From positions 1,922,001 to 1,986,000 of the forward strand of contig NZ_AP024585.1 of assembly GCF_018323885.1 (NCBI RefSeq): a stretch of DNA of 64,000 nt, given 5' to 3'. The notes under the pieces were generated by a model that was given only the letters and a program-made list of their open reading frames with translations, was not told where the DNA came from and made no database searches. Of the stretch, positions 25,928 to 37,350 are shown in pieces (the stretch's first letter is position 1; every line of letters begins with the position of its first letter). This stretch comes from Citrobacter amalonaticus (lineage in GTDB: Bacteria; Pseudomonadota; Gammaproteobacteria; Enterobacterales; Enterobacteriaceae). Position numbers and translations under genes: made by a program.

Positions 25928-26626
25928 ATGTCAATTGCGGTAAACGTTAACGATCCGACCAACACCGGTGTGAAAAGCAGCAGCAACGGGAGTTCCCTGT
26001 CGGGCAGCAATGCCGCCGATCTGCAAAGCAGCTTTCTGACGCTGCTGGTGGCGCAACTGAAAAACCAGGACCCGACCAACCCGATGCAGAACAACGAGCT
26101 GACCACACAGCTCGCGCAGATCAGTACCGTCAGCGGTATTGAGAAACTGAATACGACCCTGGGGTCGATCTCCGGACAGATCGACAACAACCAGTCACTA
26201 CAGGCCAGTACGCTGATTGGTCATGGTGTGATGATCCCGGGTACCACCGTTCTGGCGGGCAAAGGCACCGAAGAGGGAGCCACCACCACCACCACGCCGT
26301 TTGGCGTTGAGCTGCAACAGCCGGCTGACAAAGTCACCGCCACCATTACCGACAAAGACGGCAAAGTGGTGCGCACAATTGAGATTGGCGCGCTGAAGGC
26401 GGGTGTTCATACCTTTACCTGGGACGGCACTCTGACGGATGGCACCACGGCGGTGAACGGCTCGTATAACGTGGCGATTCACGCCAGCAACGGCTCGACG
26501 CAACTGGTGGCGCAGCCCTTGCAGTTTGCGCTGGTACAAGGGGTGATTCGCAGCAATGGCGGTAACACCCTGGATCTGGGCACTTACGGAACCACCACCC
26601 TCGACGAAGTACGGCAGATAATCTAA
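25928..26626 (+). CDS. flgD: Flagellar hook cap protein FlgD
   Basis: A 232-residue hook scaffold protein (Salmonella 232, E. coli 231). The N-terminal export and assembly region includes SFLTLLVAQLKNQDPTNPM, the family signature; the C-terminal half is the FlgD Ig-like and Tudor-like part. It caps the growing hook and is replaced by FlgK at the end. Confidence 0.96.
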   Translation: MSIAVNVNDPTNTGVKSSSNGSSLSGSNAADLQSSFLTLLVAQLKNQDPTNPMQNNELTTQLAQISTVSGIEKLNTTLGSISGQIDNNQSLQASTLIGHGVMIPGTTVLAGKGTEEGATTTTTPFGVELQQPADKVTATITDKDGKVVRTIEIGALKAGVHTFTWDGTLTDGTTAVNGSYNVAIHASNGSTQLVAQPLQFALVQGVIRSNGGNTLDLGTYGTTTLDEVRQII

Positions 26627-26651
26627 GCCTTTACACTAATCAGGAGTCATC

Positions 26652-27932
26652 ATGGCTTTTTCACAAGCGGTTAGCGGCCTGAATGCCGCAGCCACCAACC
26701 TCGATGTCATTGGTAACAACATCGCCAACTCCGCGACCTATGGTTTTAAATCCGGTGCGGCGTCTTTTGCGGATATGTTTGCCGGTTCTAAAGTCGGTCT
26801 GGGCGTAAAAGTCGCTGGCATTACTCAGGACTTTACTGATGGTACGACCACCAACACCGGTCGCGGTCTGGATGTCGCTATCAGCCAGAACGGTTTTTTC
26901 CGTCTGGTCGACAGCAATGGCTCAGTTTTCTACAGCCGTAACGGCCAGTTCAAACTGGATGAAAACCGTAACCTGGTCAACATGCAGGGCATGCAACTGA
27001 CCGGCTATCCGGCAACGGGTACGCCGCCGACCATTCAGCAAGGGGCAAACCCGGGTCCGATCACCATCCCGAATACCCTGATGGGGGCGAAAAGCACCGA
27101 CACGGCGGCAATGCAGATCAACCTGAACTCGACGGACAAGATTCCGGCGAACACGCCTTTCAAACCAACCGATGCTGACAGCTACAACAAACGTGCACCC
27201 GTGACGGTGTTCGACAGCCAGGGTAATCAACATGACATCAACCTGTTTTACGTTAAAACGGGTGATAACACATGGGATATCTGGACGCAGGATTCCAGCG
27301 TCGCCAACTCGCCGTTGGTGAAGTCCGCGCAGATGACATTCGACAAGAACGGCGGTCTGGATAACGTAAAAGAATATACTGAAGTTGCGCCTGTTCCACC
27401 TGCCACTGAACCAACCTGGACGCTTGGCGCGGCAAATGCCACACCGTCATTCTCCATTACTACCGGTACAGTCAATGGCGCGGTTCCTGCGACCTTCACC
27501 CTCAGCCTGCAAAACTCCATGCAGCAGAACACCGGGACTAACGCCGTTATCGCCACCACGCAGAACGGCTACAAGCCGGGCGATTTGGTTAGCTATCAGA
27601 TTAACGACGATGGCACCGTCGTCGGAAACTACTCCAACGAACAGAAGCAGGTGCTGGGGCAGATCGTGCTGGCGAACTTTGCCAATAACGAAGGTCTGGC
27701 CTCTCAGGGCGATAACGTCTGGGCCGCCACGCAGGCGTCCGGTGTGGAACTGCTGGGAACGGCGGGAACGGGTAACTTCGGTAAGCTGACCAACGGTGCG
27801 CTGGAGTCTTCGAACGTGGATCTGAGTAAAGAACTGGTGAACATGATCGTCGCCCAGCGTAACTATCAGTCGAACGCGCAGACCATCAAGACCCAGGACC
27901 AGATCCTCAACACGCTGGTTAACCTGCGCTAA
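26652..27932 (+). CDS. flgE: Flagellar hook protein FlgE
   Basis: A 426-residue hook subunit. The N-terminal axial motif (NNIANSATYGFKSG) and the C-terminal helix (VNMIVAQRNYQSNAQTIKTQ) match E. coli and Salmonella closely. It is about 23 residues longer than their 402-403, because of a Pro/Thr-rich stretch (TEVAPVPPATEPTWTLG) around residues 235-265 in the variable surface region. The frame is intact, so this is a natural variant rather than an error. Confidence 0.96.
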   Translation: MAFSQAVSGLNAAATNLDVIGNNIANSATYGFKSGAASFADMFAGSKVGLGVKVAGITQDFTDGTTTNTGRGLDVAISQNGFFRLVDSNGSVFYSRNGQFKLDENRNLVNMQGMQLTGYPATGTPPTIQQGANPGPITIPNTLMGAKSTDTAAMQINLNSTDKIPANTPFKPTDADSYNKRAPVTVFDSQGNQHDINLFYVKTGDNTWDIWTQDSSVANSPLVKSAQMTFDKNGGLDNVKEYTEVAPVPPATEPTWTLGAANATPSFSITTGTVNGAVPATFTLSLQNSMQQNTGTNAVIATTQNGYKPGDLVSYQINDDGTVVGNYSNEQKQVLGQIVLANFANNEGLASQGDNVWAATQASGVELLGTAGTGNFGKLTNGALESSNVDLSKELVNMIVAQRNYQSNAQTIKTQDQILNTLVNLR

Positions 27933-27952
27933 GCGCCTGACGGGATAACGTA

Positions 27953-29504
<1,552 letters not shown>

Positions 29505-29561
29505 GGTGTTGTCCGGTGAGGCATTTGTCTCACCGGCACCCTGATTCAGAAGATAAAGGCA

Positions 29562-30260
29562 ATGCTAAAAAACGCTGCGCACGCTTACCCGATCATGGCC
29601 CTGCTGGTGGTTTCACTGTCAGGATGTGCCTGGATTCCTTCCACTCCGCTCGTCCAGGGCGCGACCACGGCGCAGCCTGTTCCTGGCCCGACGCCGGTGG
29701 CAAATGGTTCGATTTTTCAGTCCGCGCAGCCAATCAACTATGGCTATCAGCCACTGTTTGAAGACCGTCGTCCGCGCAACATCGGCGATACGCTGACTAT
29801 TGTGCTGCAGGAAAACGTCAGCGCCAGTAAAAGCTCTTCTGCCAACGCCAGCCGTGACGGCAAAACCAACTTTGGCTTTGATACCGTACCGCGCTATCTG
29901 CAAGGATTATTCGGCAATGCGCGAGCGGACGTCGAGGCGTCCGGCGGTAATACCTTTAACGGTAAGGGCGGGGCCAACGCCAGCAATACCTTTAGCGGCA
30001 CGCTGACCGTGACCGTCGATCAGGTGCTGGTTAACGGCAATTTACATGTCGTGGGTGAGAAACAGATCGCCATCAACCAGGGCACTGAGTTCATCCGCTT
30101 CTCCGGGGTTGTGAATCCGCGCACCATCAGCGGCAGCAACTCCGTTCCGTCAACTCAGGTGGCGGATGCACGTATTGAATATGTCGGAAACGGCTACATC
30201 AACGAAGCGCAAAATATGGGCTGGCTCCAGCGTTTCTTCCTTAACCTGTCGCCGATGTAA
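29562..30260 (+). CDS. flgH: Flagellar L-ring protein FlgH
   Basis: A 232-residue outer-membrane lipoprotein (E. coli 232). The signal peptide ends in the lipobox LSGC (Cys22). It forms the L ring around the rod in the outer membrane together with the P ring. It is 57 bases after flgG and 12 before flgI. Confidence 0.97.
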   Translation: MLKNAAHAYPIMALLVVSLSGCAWIPSTPLVQGATTAQPVPGPTPVANGSIFQSAQPINYGYQPLFEDRRPRNIGDTLTIVLQENVSASKSSSANASRDGKTNFGFDTVPRYLQGLFGNARADVEASGGNTFNGKGGANASNTFSGTLTVTVDQVLVNGNLHVVGEKQIAINQGTEFIRFSGVVNPRTISGSNSVPSTQVADARIEYVGNGYINEAQNMGWLQRFFLNLSPM

Positions 30261-30272
30261 GCGAGGTCTCCC

Positions 30273-31370
30273 ATGTTGAAATCTGTAGTTGGACTGGTTC
30301 TGGTCCTCGTCGCCACGCTGGCGCATGCCGATCGTATCCGCGATCTGACCAGCGTGCAGGGCGTGCGCGAAAACTCGCTCATTGGCTACGGCCTGGTGGT
30401 GGGGCTGGACGGGACCGGTGACCAGACCACCCAGACGCCATTTACCACCCAGACCCTGAACAACATGCTCTCGCAGTTGGGTATTACCGTACCGACCGGG
30501 ACGAACATGCAGTTGAAAAACGTCGCGGCGGTCATGGTAACCGCCTCCTTCCCGGCCTTTGGTCGTCAGGGACAAACCATCGACGTGGTGGTGTCTTCGC
30601 TGGGGAACGCGAAAAGTCTGCGCGGGGGGACGCTGTTGATGACGCCGTTGAAAGGGGTCGACAGCCAGGTGTATGCGCTGGCGCAGGGCAACATTTTAGT
30701 TGGTGGTGCCGGGGCGTCTGCGGGCGGCAGCAGCGTGCAGGTGAACCAGCTTAACGGCGGACGGATCACCAACGGGGCGACAATCGAGCGCGAGTTGCCC
30801 AGCCAGTTCGGCGCGGGTAATACGCTAAACCTGCAACTGAATAATGAAGACTTCACCATGGCGCAGCAGATTGCTGACACCATCAACCGGTCACGCGGCT
30901 TTGGCAGCGCCACCGCACTGGATGCGCGCACGATTCAGGTCCGCGTACCGAGCGGCAACAGCTCTCAGGTGCGCTTCCTGGCGGATATTCAGAACATGGA
31001 AGTGAACGTGACGCCACAGGATGCAAAAGTGGTGATCAACTCACGTACCGGTTCGGTGGTGATGAACCGCGAAGTGACGCTGGATAGCTGTGCTGTAGCG
31101 CAGGGGAATCTCTCCGTGACCGTTAACCGTCAGGCTAATGTCAGTCAACCGGATACGCCGTTTGGCGGGGGGCAGACGGTAGTGACACCGCAAACGCAAA
31201 TCGATCTGCGTCAGAGCGGCGGTTCGCTGCAAAGCGTTCGTTCCAGCGCCAATCTGAACAACGTGGTCCGTGCGCTGAATGCGCTGGGGGCGACGCCGAT
31301 GGATCTGATGTCAATTCTGCAGTCGATGCAGAGCGCCGGTTGCTTACGCGCGAAACTGGAAATCATCTGA
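30273..31370 (+). CDS. flgI: Flagellar P-ring protein FlgI
   Basis: A 365-residue periplasmic protein (E. coli 365) with a cleaved signal ending in LAHA-DRI. It forms the P ring in the peptidoglycan layer with the help of FlgA. The mature protein has two cysteines (LDSCAV and SAGCLR) that form the disulfide needed for ring stability in E. coli. Its stop overlaps the flgJ start by one base. Confidence 0.97.
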   Translation: MLKSVVGLVLVLVATLAHADRIRDLTSVQGVRENSLIGYGLVVGLDGTGDQTTQTPFTTQTLNNMLSQLGITVPTGTNMQLKNVAAVMVTASFPAFGRQGQTIDVVVSSLGNAKSLRGGTLLMTPLKGVDSQVYALAQGNILVGGAGASAGGSSVQVNQLNGGRITNGATIERELPSQFGAGNTLNLQLNNEDFTMAQQIADTINRSRGFGSATALDARTIQVRVPSGNSSQVRFLADIQNMEVNVTPQDAKVVINSRTGSVVMNREVTLDSCAVAQGNLSVTVNRQANVSQPDTPFGGGQTVVTPQTQIDLRQSGGSLQSVRSSANLNNVVRALNALGATPMDLMSILQSMQSAGCLRAKLEII

Positions 31371-32320
31371 TGATTAGCGACAGCAAACTGATGGCCAGCG
31401 CCGCCTGGGATGCGCAATCGCTGAATGAATTGAAGGCGAAAGCCGGTCAGGATCCGGCGGCGAATATCCGCCCGGTGGCCCGCCAGGTGGAAGGCATGTT
31501 CGTCCAGATGATGCTGAAAAGCATGCGAGAAGCGCTGCCAAAAGATGGCGTCTTCAGCAGCGATCAAACGCGTCTGTATACCAGCATGTATGACCAGCAG
31601 ATTGCGCAGCAGATGACCGCCGGAAAAGGTCTGGGGCTGGCGGAAATGATGGTCAAACAGATGACGCAGGGGCAGGCGCAGCCTACGGAAGAAACGCCGC
31701 AGGTGCCGATGAAGTTCCCGCTGGAAACGGTGACCAGTTACCAGAACCAGGCGCTGACGCAACTGGTGCGTAAAGCGATGCCGAAAACACCGCAGAGCAA
31801 TGACGAACCGCTCTCCGGCGACAGCAAAGACTTCCTGGCACAACTGTCGCTGCCGGCCCGTCTGGCCAGTGAGCAGAGCGGCGTGCCACATCACCTGATT
31901 CTGGCGCAGGCGGCGCTGGAGTCAGGCTGGGGGCAGCGGCAAATTCGCCGGGAAAACGGCGAGCCGAGTTTCAACCTGTTTGGCGTGAAGGCCTCGGGTA
32001 ACTGGAAGGGGCCGGTGACGGAAATCACCACGACCGAATATGAAAACGGCGAAGCGAAAAAGGTGAAGGCCAAATTCCGCGTGTACAGCTCGTACCTTGA
32101 AGCGTTGTCAGATTACGTCGGTCTGCTGACCCGCAATCCACGCTATGCGGCGGTGACCACGGCGGTTACCGCGGAACAGGGCGCGCAGGCACTGCAAAGC
32201 GCCGGTTATGCCACCGACCCGAACTATGCGCGTAAATTGACCAGTATGATCCAACAGCTGAAGTCGATGAGCGAGAAGGTGAGCAACGCCTACAACACGA
32301 ATCTCGACAATCTCTTCTAA
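31370..32320 (+). CDS. flgJ: Flagellar rod assembly protein and peptidoglycan hydrolase FlgJ
   Basis: A 316-residue two-domain protein, the same length as in Salmonella. The N-terminal 150 residues form the rod cap region and the C-terminal part is a family-73 glucosaminidase with the catalytic glutamate Glu184 in AQAALESGWGQ. It cuts peptidoglycan so that the rod can cross the wall. The start overlaps the flgI stop (TGATG). Confidence 0.96.
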   Translation: MISDSKLMASAAWDAQSLNELKAKAGQDPAANIRPVARQVEGMFVQMMLKSMREALPKDGVFSSDQTRLYTSMYDQQIAQQMTAGKGLGLAEMMVKQMTQGQAQPTEETPQVPMKFPLETVTSYQNQALTQLVRKAMPKTPQSNDEPLSGDSKDFLAQLSLPARLASEQSGVPHHLILAQAALESGWGQRQIRRENGEPSFNLFGVKASGNWKGPVTEITTTEYENGEAKKVKAKFRVYSSYLEALSDYVGLLTRNPRYAAVTTAVTAEQGAQALQSAGYATDPNYARKLTSMIQQLKSMSEKVSNAYNTNLDNLF

Positions 32321-32325
32321 ATGGC

Positions 32326-32352
32326 TCAAGTCCTGTGACCTGCTGCCGATAA
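32326..32352 (+). promoter_or_regulatory. Class 3 (sigma-28) promoter of flgKL
   Basis: TCAAGTCC, an 11-base spacer and GCCGATAA match the FliA consensus, with an exact -10 element and a fair -35. It begins six bases after flgJ and 34 bases before the flgK start. Confidence 0.88.
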
Positions 32353-32385
32353 TAATCTGTAACTGAAGGATTAAAAGGAACTTCC

Positions 32386-34020
32386 ATGTCCAGCTTGATT
32401 AATAACGCCATGAGCGGGCTGAGCGCGGCTCAGGCGGCGCTGAATACTGCCAGTAACAACATTTCCAGCTATAACGTTGCGGGCTATACCCGTCAGACGA
32501 CCATTATGGCGCAAGCCAATAGCACGCTGGGTGCCGGCGGTTGGGTGGGCAATGGTGTTTATGTTTCCGGTGTACAGCGCGAATATGATTCGTTCATCAC
32601 CAATCAACTGCGCGCGGCGCAGAACCAGAGTAGCGGGTTGACGACCCGTTATGAGCAGATGTCCAAAATCGACAACCTGCTGGCCAGCAAAACCAGCTCT
32701 GTCTCCTCGTCCATGCAGGATTTTTTCACCAGCCTGCAAACGCTGGTGAGTAACGCCGAAGACCCGGCGGCGCGCCAGACGCTGATTGGCAAAGCCAATG
32801 GGCTGGTTAACCAGTTTAAAACGACCGACCAGTATCTGCGCGATCAGGACAAGCAGGTCAATATCGCGATTGGTTCCAGCGTCGATCAGATCAACAACTA
32901 CAGTAAGCAGATTGCCAGCCTGAACGACCAGATCTCGCGTCTGACCGGTGTGGGTGCCGGGGCATCGCCGAATAACCTGCTTGATCAGCGCGACCAGTTG
33001 GTCAGTGAGCTGAACAAAATTGTCGGCGTGGAAGTCAGCGTTCAGGACGGCGGTACCTATAACATCACGATGGCGAACGGCTATTCACTGGTGCAGGGAA
33101 GTAATGCCCGTCAGTTAGCGGCGGTACAGTCGCAGTCCGACCCTTCACGAATCACCGTTGCCTATGTCGATTCCATCGCGGGCAACATCGAAATTCCGGA
33201 AAAACTGATCACGACCGGTTCGCTCGGTGGTCTGCTGACCTTCCGTTCCCAGGATCTGGATCAGACGCGCAACACGCTGGGACAACTGGCGCTGGCGTTC
33301 GCCGATGCGTTTAACCAGCAGCACCGGGAAGGGTATGATGCGAACGGCAATAATAATGTCGATTTCTTCAGCATCGGCGACCCGGCAGTGTATGGAAATA
33401 GCAAGAATACCGGCAGCATCAGCGCGACCGTTAAGACCGCCTCAGAGGTTCAGGCGACTGACTATAAAGTGGTTTATGACGGAGCGAAATGGCAGGTGAC
33501 GCGTCTTGCGGATAACACCTCTTTTGAAGCGACCGAAAACGCGGGCAAACTGACCTTTGATGGCCTGGAGATCAACATCGATGTTGGCCCTGCTAAAAAT
33601 GACAGCTTCATCGTCAAGCCGGTCAGCGACGCCATCATCAATATGGGCGTTCTGGTGACCAACGAATCGCAAATTGCGATGGCGAAGGACGCAACGGCCG
33701 GTGAAAGCGACAACCGTAATGGTCAGGCATTGCTGGATTTGCAAAAGGACAGCACAACGGTAGGTGGTTCAAAATCGTTTAACGACGCCTACGCTACGCT
33801 GGTCAGCAACGTGGGCAGCAAAACCGCAACGCTGAAAACCAGCAGCACCACCCAGGGCAACGTGGTGACGCAGTTGAGCAATCAGCAACAGTCCATTTCC
33901 GGCGTTAACCTTGACGAAGAGTACGGCAACCTGCAACGCTTCCAGCAGTATTATCTGGCCAATGCCCAGGTGTTGCAAACCGCCAACTCTCTGTTTGATG
34001 CACTGCTGAGTATTCGCTAA
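32386..34020 (+). CDS. flgK: Flagellar hook-filament junction protein FlgK
   Basis: A 544-residue junction protein (547 in E. coli, 553 in Salmonella). The N-terminal signature is NTASNNISSYNVAGYTRQT, and the C-terminal helix ends NLQRFQQYYLANAQVLQTANSLF-type (NLQRFQQYYLANAQVLQTAN). It links the hook to FlgL and is delivered by FlgN. It has its own sigma-28 promoter. Confidence 0.96.
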   Translation: MSSLINNAMSGLSAAQAALNTASNNISSYNVAGYTRQTTIMAQANSTLGAGGWVGNGVYVSGVQREYDSFITNQLRAAQNQSSGLTTRYEQMSKIDNLLASKTSSVSSSMQDFFTSLQTLVSNAEDPAARQTLIGKANGLVNQFKTTDQYLRDQDKQVNIAIGSSVDQINNYSKQIASLNDQISRLTGVGAGASPNNLLDQRDQLVSELNKIVGVEVSVQDGGTYNITMANGYSLVQGSNARQLAAVQSQSDPSRITVAYVDSIAGNIEIPEKLITTGSLGGLLTFRSQDLDQTRNTLGQLALAFADAFNQQHREGYDANGNNNVDFFSIGDPAVYGNSKNTGSISATVKTASEVQATDYKVVYDGAKWQVTRLADNTSFEATENAGKLTFDGLEINIDVGPAKNDSFIVKPVSDAIINMGVLVTNESQIAMAKDATAGESDNRNGQALLDLQKDSTTVGGSKSFNDAYATLVSNVGSKTATLKTSSTTQGNVVTQLSNQQQSISGVNLDEEYGNLQRFQQYYLANAQVLQTANSLFDALLSIR

Positions 34021-34034
34021 GGGAGCAGGAAACG

Positions 34035-34988
34035 ATGCGTATCAGTACCCAAATGATGTACCAGCAGAACATGCGTGGTATCACCAATTCCCAGGCGGAG
34101 TGGATGAAATACGGTGAGCAGATGTCGACGGGGAAGCGGGTAATTAATCCGTCTGACGATCCTATCGCCGCATCCCAGGCCGTGGTGTTGTCACAGGCGC
34201 AGTCGGAGAACAGCCAGTTCGCCCTGGCGAGGACTTTCGCCACGCAGAAGGTTTCGCTGGAAGAGAACGTGTTAAACCAGGTGACGACGGCGATACAAAG
34301 CGCACAAGAAAAAATCGTCAGCGCCGGTAACGGAACGCTGAGTGATGATGACCGCGCCTCGCTGGCGACGGACTTACAGGGTATCCGCGATCAGTTGATG
34401 AACCTGGCAAACAGTACCGACGGTAACGGTCGCTATATTTTTGCCGGTTATAAAACGGAAACGGCTCCGTTTGCTCAGGCTGACGGTACCTACAACGGCG
34501 GTACGGAGAACATCACTCAGCAGGTGGATGCCTCCCGTTCGATGACCATCGGCCACACCGGCAACAAAATTTTCGACAAGATCACCAGTAATGCGGTTCC
34601 GGAACCGAACAACGGGACGTCCGAAACCAACCTGTTCAAAATGCTGGATTCGGCGATTGCCTCATTGAATTCCCCTGTGGGTGACGATGCGACGCTGAAA
34701 GAACAGGCAAAAGCGGTGATTGATAAAACCAACCGTGGTCTGAAAAACTCGCTTAATAATGTACTGAGCGTGCGTGCGGAACTGGGGACGCAACTGAAGG
34801 AACTGGAGAGTCTGGACTCGCTGGGCACCGATCGCGCACTAGGACAAACGCAGCAGATGAGTAATCTGGTGGATGTGGACTGGAACGCGGCCATTTCATC
34901 GTACGTCATGCAGCAGGCGGCGCTCCAGGCCTCTTATAAAGCCTTTACCGATATGCAGGGGATGTCGCTATTCCAGCTCAACCGCTAA
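34035..34988 (+). CDS. flgL: Flagellar hook-filament junction protein FlgL
   Basis: A 317-residue junction protein related to flagellin (E. coli 317). The N-terminal helix contains the flagellin-like PSDDPIAASQAV. It lies between FlgK and the filament. It is 14 bases after flgK and a strong terminator follows. Confidence 0.96.
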   Translation: MRISTQMMYQQNMRGITNSQAEWMKYGEQMSTGKRVINPSDDPIAASQAVVLSQAQSENSQFALARTFATQKVSLEENVLNQVTTAIQSAQEKIVSAGNGTLSDDDRASLATDLQGIRDQLMNLANSTDGNGRYIFAGYKTETAPFAQADGTYNGGTENITQQVDASRSMTIGHTGNKIFDKITSNAVPEPNNGTSETNLFKMLDSAIASLNSPVGDDATLKEQAKAVIDKTNRGLKNSLNNVLSVRAELGTQLKELESLDSLGTDRALGQTQQMSNLVDVDWNAAISSYVMQQAALQASYKAFTDMQGMSLFQLNR

Positions 34989-35029
34989 TACCGATTTGAA
35001 ACATATCATGAAACTGGGTATGTTTTATC

Positions 35030-35066
35030 TGCCCGCTCCCTCTCACCCCGGAGCGGGCATTTTTTT
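35030..35066 (+). terminator. Terminator of flgKL
   Basis: A perfect 10-bp stem TGCCCGCTCC / GGAGCGGGCA with a 10-base loop is followed by seven T. It is positioned to serve flgKL, just before the stop of the convergent MFS gene. Confidence 0.92.
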
Positions 35067-35071
35067 GTCGG

Positions 35072-36265
35072 TTACACGCTAACCCTCAGAGGGGCAGAGG
35101 AACGCTTTCCCGCCAGTCTGATGATCAGCGCAAGGGTGCCACTGAGGGTGGCCAGCGTGACGACGCCTTGCCAGTTTGCCAGCGCATACACCTGACTGCC
35201 GAGCACCGAGCCCAGCGCCATGCCAATGAATATGACGCTGAACAGTAGTGCATTCAGACGCCCCCTGGCCTGCGGTTCGAGGCTATAGACCAGATTCTGG
35301 TGCGCCACCAGGCTCGATTGCAGTCCCAGGTCAAAGCCGACGGCGGAGAGCGCAATCAGCAACCACTGCGCGTGCACGGGCAACGCGGGTAACAGGAACA
35401 TCAGCGCAAAAGAAACGGTCACCAGCAATGCCCCCAGTTGCGTCACTTTTTCTGCGCCTATCTTATCTGCCAGATGACCGGCCAACGGTGCAGCCAGCGC
35501 TCCGGCAGCCCCGGCGATACCAAATGCCCCCGCGGCGGCGCTGCCCATCTGATAGTTTTCTGCCAGCATCACGGCCAGCGTTGACCAGAACGCGCTGAAC
35601 GCGACGGACAGAAAACCTTGCGCCAGGGCGGCACGACGTAGTGCCGGGTAGCGACACCATAACTGCGCCAGGCTCACCATCAGTGCGGGATAACTCAGCG
35701 TGGAATGGGCTGTAAATGCGGGCAGGACTTTCCACAGCAATACGCCGACAAGGGCAATACTGAGCGCGGCGAGTTGATACATTGCCCGCCAGCCAAAGGC
35801 TTCTCCGACCAGACCACTCACGGTGCGTGACAATAAAATGCCCAGCAGCAGGCCGGTCATCACTGTCCCGACCGTTTTTCCCTGTTTGCCCTCTGGGGCG
35901 AGAATCGCCGCCGCCGGGACGATATCCTGCGCCATCGTCGCGGCCATCCCCAGCAACAGGCTTACGGTCAGCAGAGAATGCACCTGGCCTGTGACGCTAC
36001 AGGCCAGCAGCAACAGGGCGAGCGCGGCGCTTTTCATCAGAATGAGCCAGCGCCGATCGTAACGGTCGCCGAGCGGCAATAAAAACAGGATCCCTAACGC
36101 ATAGCCGGCCTGCGTTAACGTGGGCACCAGTCCCATGCCGGTGATGCTGAGCGCCAAATCGGCCCCCATTAGCGGTAACAACGGTTGTGCATAGTAGATG
36201 GCGGCAACGCTGAAGCCTGCGCCCAGCGCCAGAACAAAGATCAGCCAACGAGACGGTGTGTGCAT
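35072..36265 (-). CDS. MFS transporter, drug/sugar exporter type
   Basis: A 397-residue major facilitator protein with 12 hydrophobic segments. The motif A loop is LLPLGDRYDRRWLI, with a second copy LAGHLADKIGAEKV in the other half. The N-terminus AAIYYAQPLLPLMGADLALS resembles the YgaY/YnfM-type exporters of enteric bacteria; substrate unknown. I chose the ATG at 36265 because a TGAGGA site is eight bases upstream; a GTG six codons earlier is possible. It is divergent from a LysR regulator, which probably controls it. The pair is absent from E. coli K-12 at this location. Confidence 0.85.
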   Translation of the reverse strand: MHTPSRWLIFVLALGAGFSVAAIYYAQPLLPLMGADLALSITGMGLVPTLTQAGYALGILFLLPLGDRYDRRWLILMKSAALALLLLACSVTGQVHSLLTVSLLLGMAATMAQDIVPAAAILAPEGKQGKTVGTVMTGLLLGILLSRTVSGLVGEAFGWRAMYQLAALSIALVGVLLWKVLPAFTAHSTLSYPALMVSLAQLWCRYPALRRAALAQGFLSVAFSAFWSTLAVMLAENYQMGSAAAGAFGIAGAAGALAAPLAGHLADKIGAEKVTQLGALLVTVSFALMFLLPALPVHAQWLLIALSAVGFDLGLQSSLVAHQNLVYSLEPQARGRLNALLFSVIFIGMALGSVLGSQVYALANWQGVVTLATLSGTLALIIRLAGKRSSAPLRVSV

Positions 36266-36347
36266 TTCAAAATCCTCAATCACAGGTGTGAGGCTATTTT
36301 TCTCTGAATGGCGGTGGTCTGGTAGTCAGCGAAGTGGTAAAACGATT

Positions 36348-36362
36348 ATACGTAAAGCGTAT
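36348..36362. promoter_or_regulatory. LysR-type operator candidate
   Basis: A perfect interrupted palindrome ATACG-TAAAG-CGTAT lies in the 110-base gap between the divergent MFS and LysR genes, 14 bases before the regulator start. Its size fits LysR recognition sites. Confidence 0.5.
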
Positions 36363-36375
36363 GAGCATCGAATGA

Positions 36376-37311
36376 ATGAAAAAGAATGAGCGTATAGACA
36401 GGGTGGAACTGATGCGAACGTTTGTGCGCATCGTGGAGGCCGGATCGTTGTCAGCTGCCGCTCGTCAGTTGAACACGACCCAGGCGACAATCAGTCGGCG
36501 GTTGCAGTCGCTGGAGGCGATGCTGGGGGTAAAACTGGTCTTACGTACCACGCACGCCATGAAGCTAACGGACGACGGCGAGCGCGGATACCAGCACGCC
36601 AAACATATCATTGACGCCTGGCTGGCACTGGAGGACGGACTCAACGTCACGGAAGATGAGCCCGTCGGGACATTGCGGGTGCGGGCTCCGCATGCTTTTG
36701 GTCAGCAGCAGCTTCTCACGCCGTTACTGCACTTTTTAGCGCGCTACCCCAATCTGTCGGTGGAGTGGATGCTCAACGATAAAACGGTCGATTTTCTCAG
36801 CGACAATATCGACTGCGCGATCCGCGTGGGCGCGGAGGTCGATCCGGCAACGGTTTCGGTGCTGCTAGCGGAAGTGCCGCGTAGCGTGGTCGCTTCACCG
36901 GCGCTGCTGGCGCAATTTGCAACGATCGCGGTGCCAGAACAGCTATCGTCGCTGCCCTGGATTGCCGTCAACACCTTCTATCAACACAACGTCTCACTTA
37001 GCCATCAGCACAGTCGGGAACCGGTGACCTTTCCGATCACGCCGCGACTGAGTACCGACAGTATCTACGTAGCGCGCAATGCAGCGCTGGCGGGGTTAGG
37101 CGTGGTGGTGGTGTCAAGCTGGACGGTGACCGAGGATATCGCGCAAGGACGACTCGTCGAGCTGGTTCCTGACTGGCAGGCCGCTCCTTTGCCAGTACAC
37201 CTGGTCTATCCCTGGGCGCGTTATTATCCCACTCGCCTGCGTAAGTTTCTGGAATTGATGAAAAAGGTGATGCCGGAACTGGCGGGAATGCGCCGACCTG
37301 AAGGGGAATAA
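36376..37311 (+). CDS. LysR family transcriptional regulator
   Basis: A 311-residue LysR-type regulator. Residues 9-68 are the winged helix-turn-helix (FVRIVEAGSLSAAARQLN, then ATISRRLQSLE); the rest is the periplasmic-binding-like effector domain, starting at GTLRVRAPHAFGQQ. It belongs to the subfamily with short, DHFR-type or efflux-linked regulators; effector unknown. The divergent MFS gene is the likely target. No clear ribosome-binding site precedes the ATG, and an alternative ATG out of frame lies four bases upstream. A terminator shared with rne follows. Confidence 0.85.
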   Translation: MKKNERIDRVELMRTFVRIVEAGSLSAAARQLNTTQATISRRLQSLEAMLGVKLVLRTTHAMKLTDDGERGYQHAKHIIDAWLALEDGLNVTEDEPVGTLRVRAPHAFGQQQLLTPLLHFLARYPNLSVEWMLNDKTVDFLSDNIDCAIRVGAEVDPATVSVLLAEVPRSVVASPALLAQFATIAVPEQLSSLPWIAVNTFYQHNVSLSHQHSREPVTFPITPRLSTDSIYVARNAALAGLGVVVVSSWTVTEDIAQGRLVELVPDWQAAPLPVHLVYPWARYYPTRLRKFLELMKKVMPELAGMRRPEGE

Positions 37312-37315
37312 AAAA

Positions 37316-37338
37316 GCCGACCCTGAGGTCGGCTTTTT
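37316..37338. terminator. Bidirectional terminator between the LysR gene and rne
   Basis: A 7-bp stem (GCCGACC / GGTCGGC) with A-run on the left and T-run on the right works on both strands. It starts five bases after the LysR stop and lies 13 bases before the rne reading frame end. Confidence 0.9.
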
Positions 37339-37350
37339 ACGCTATCGATT

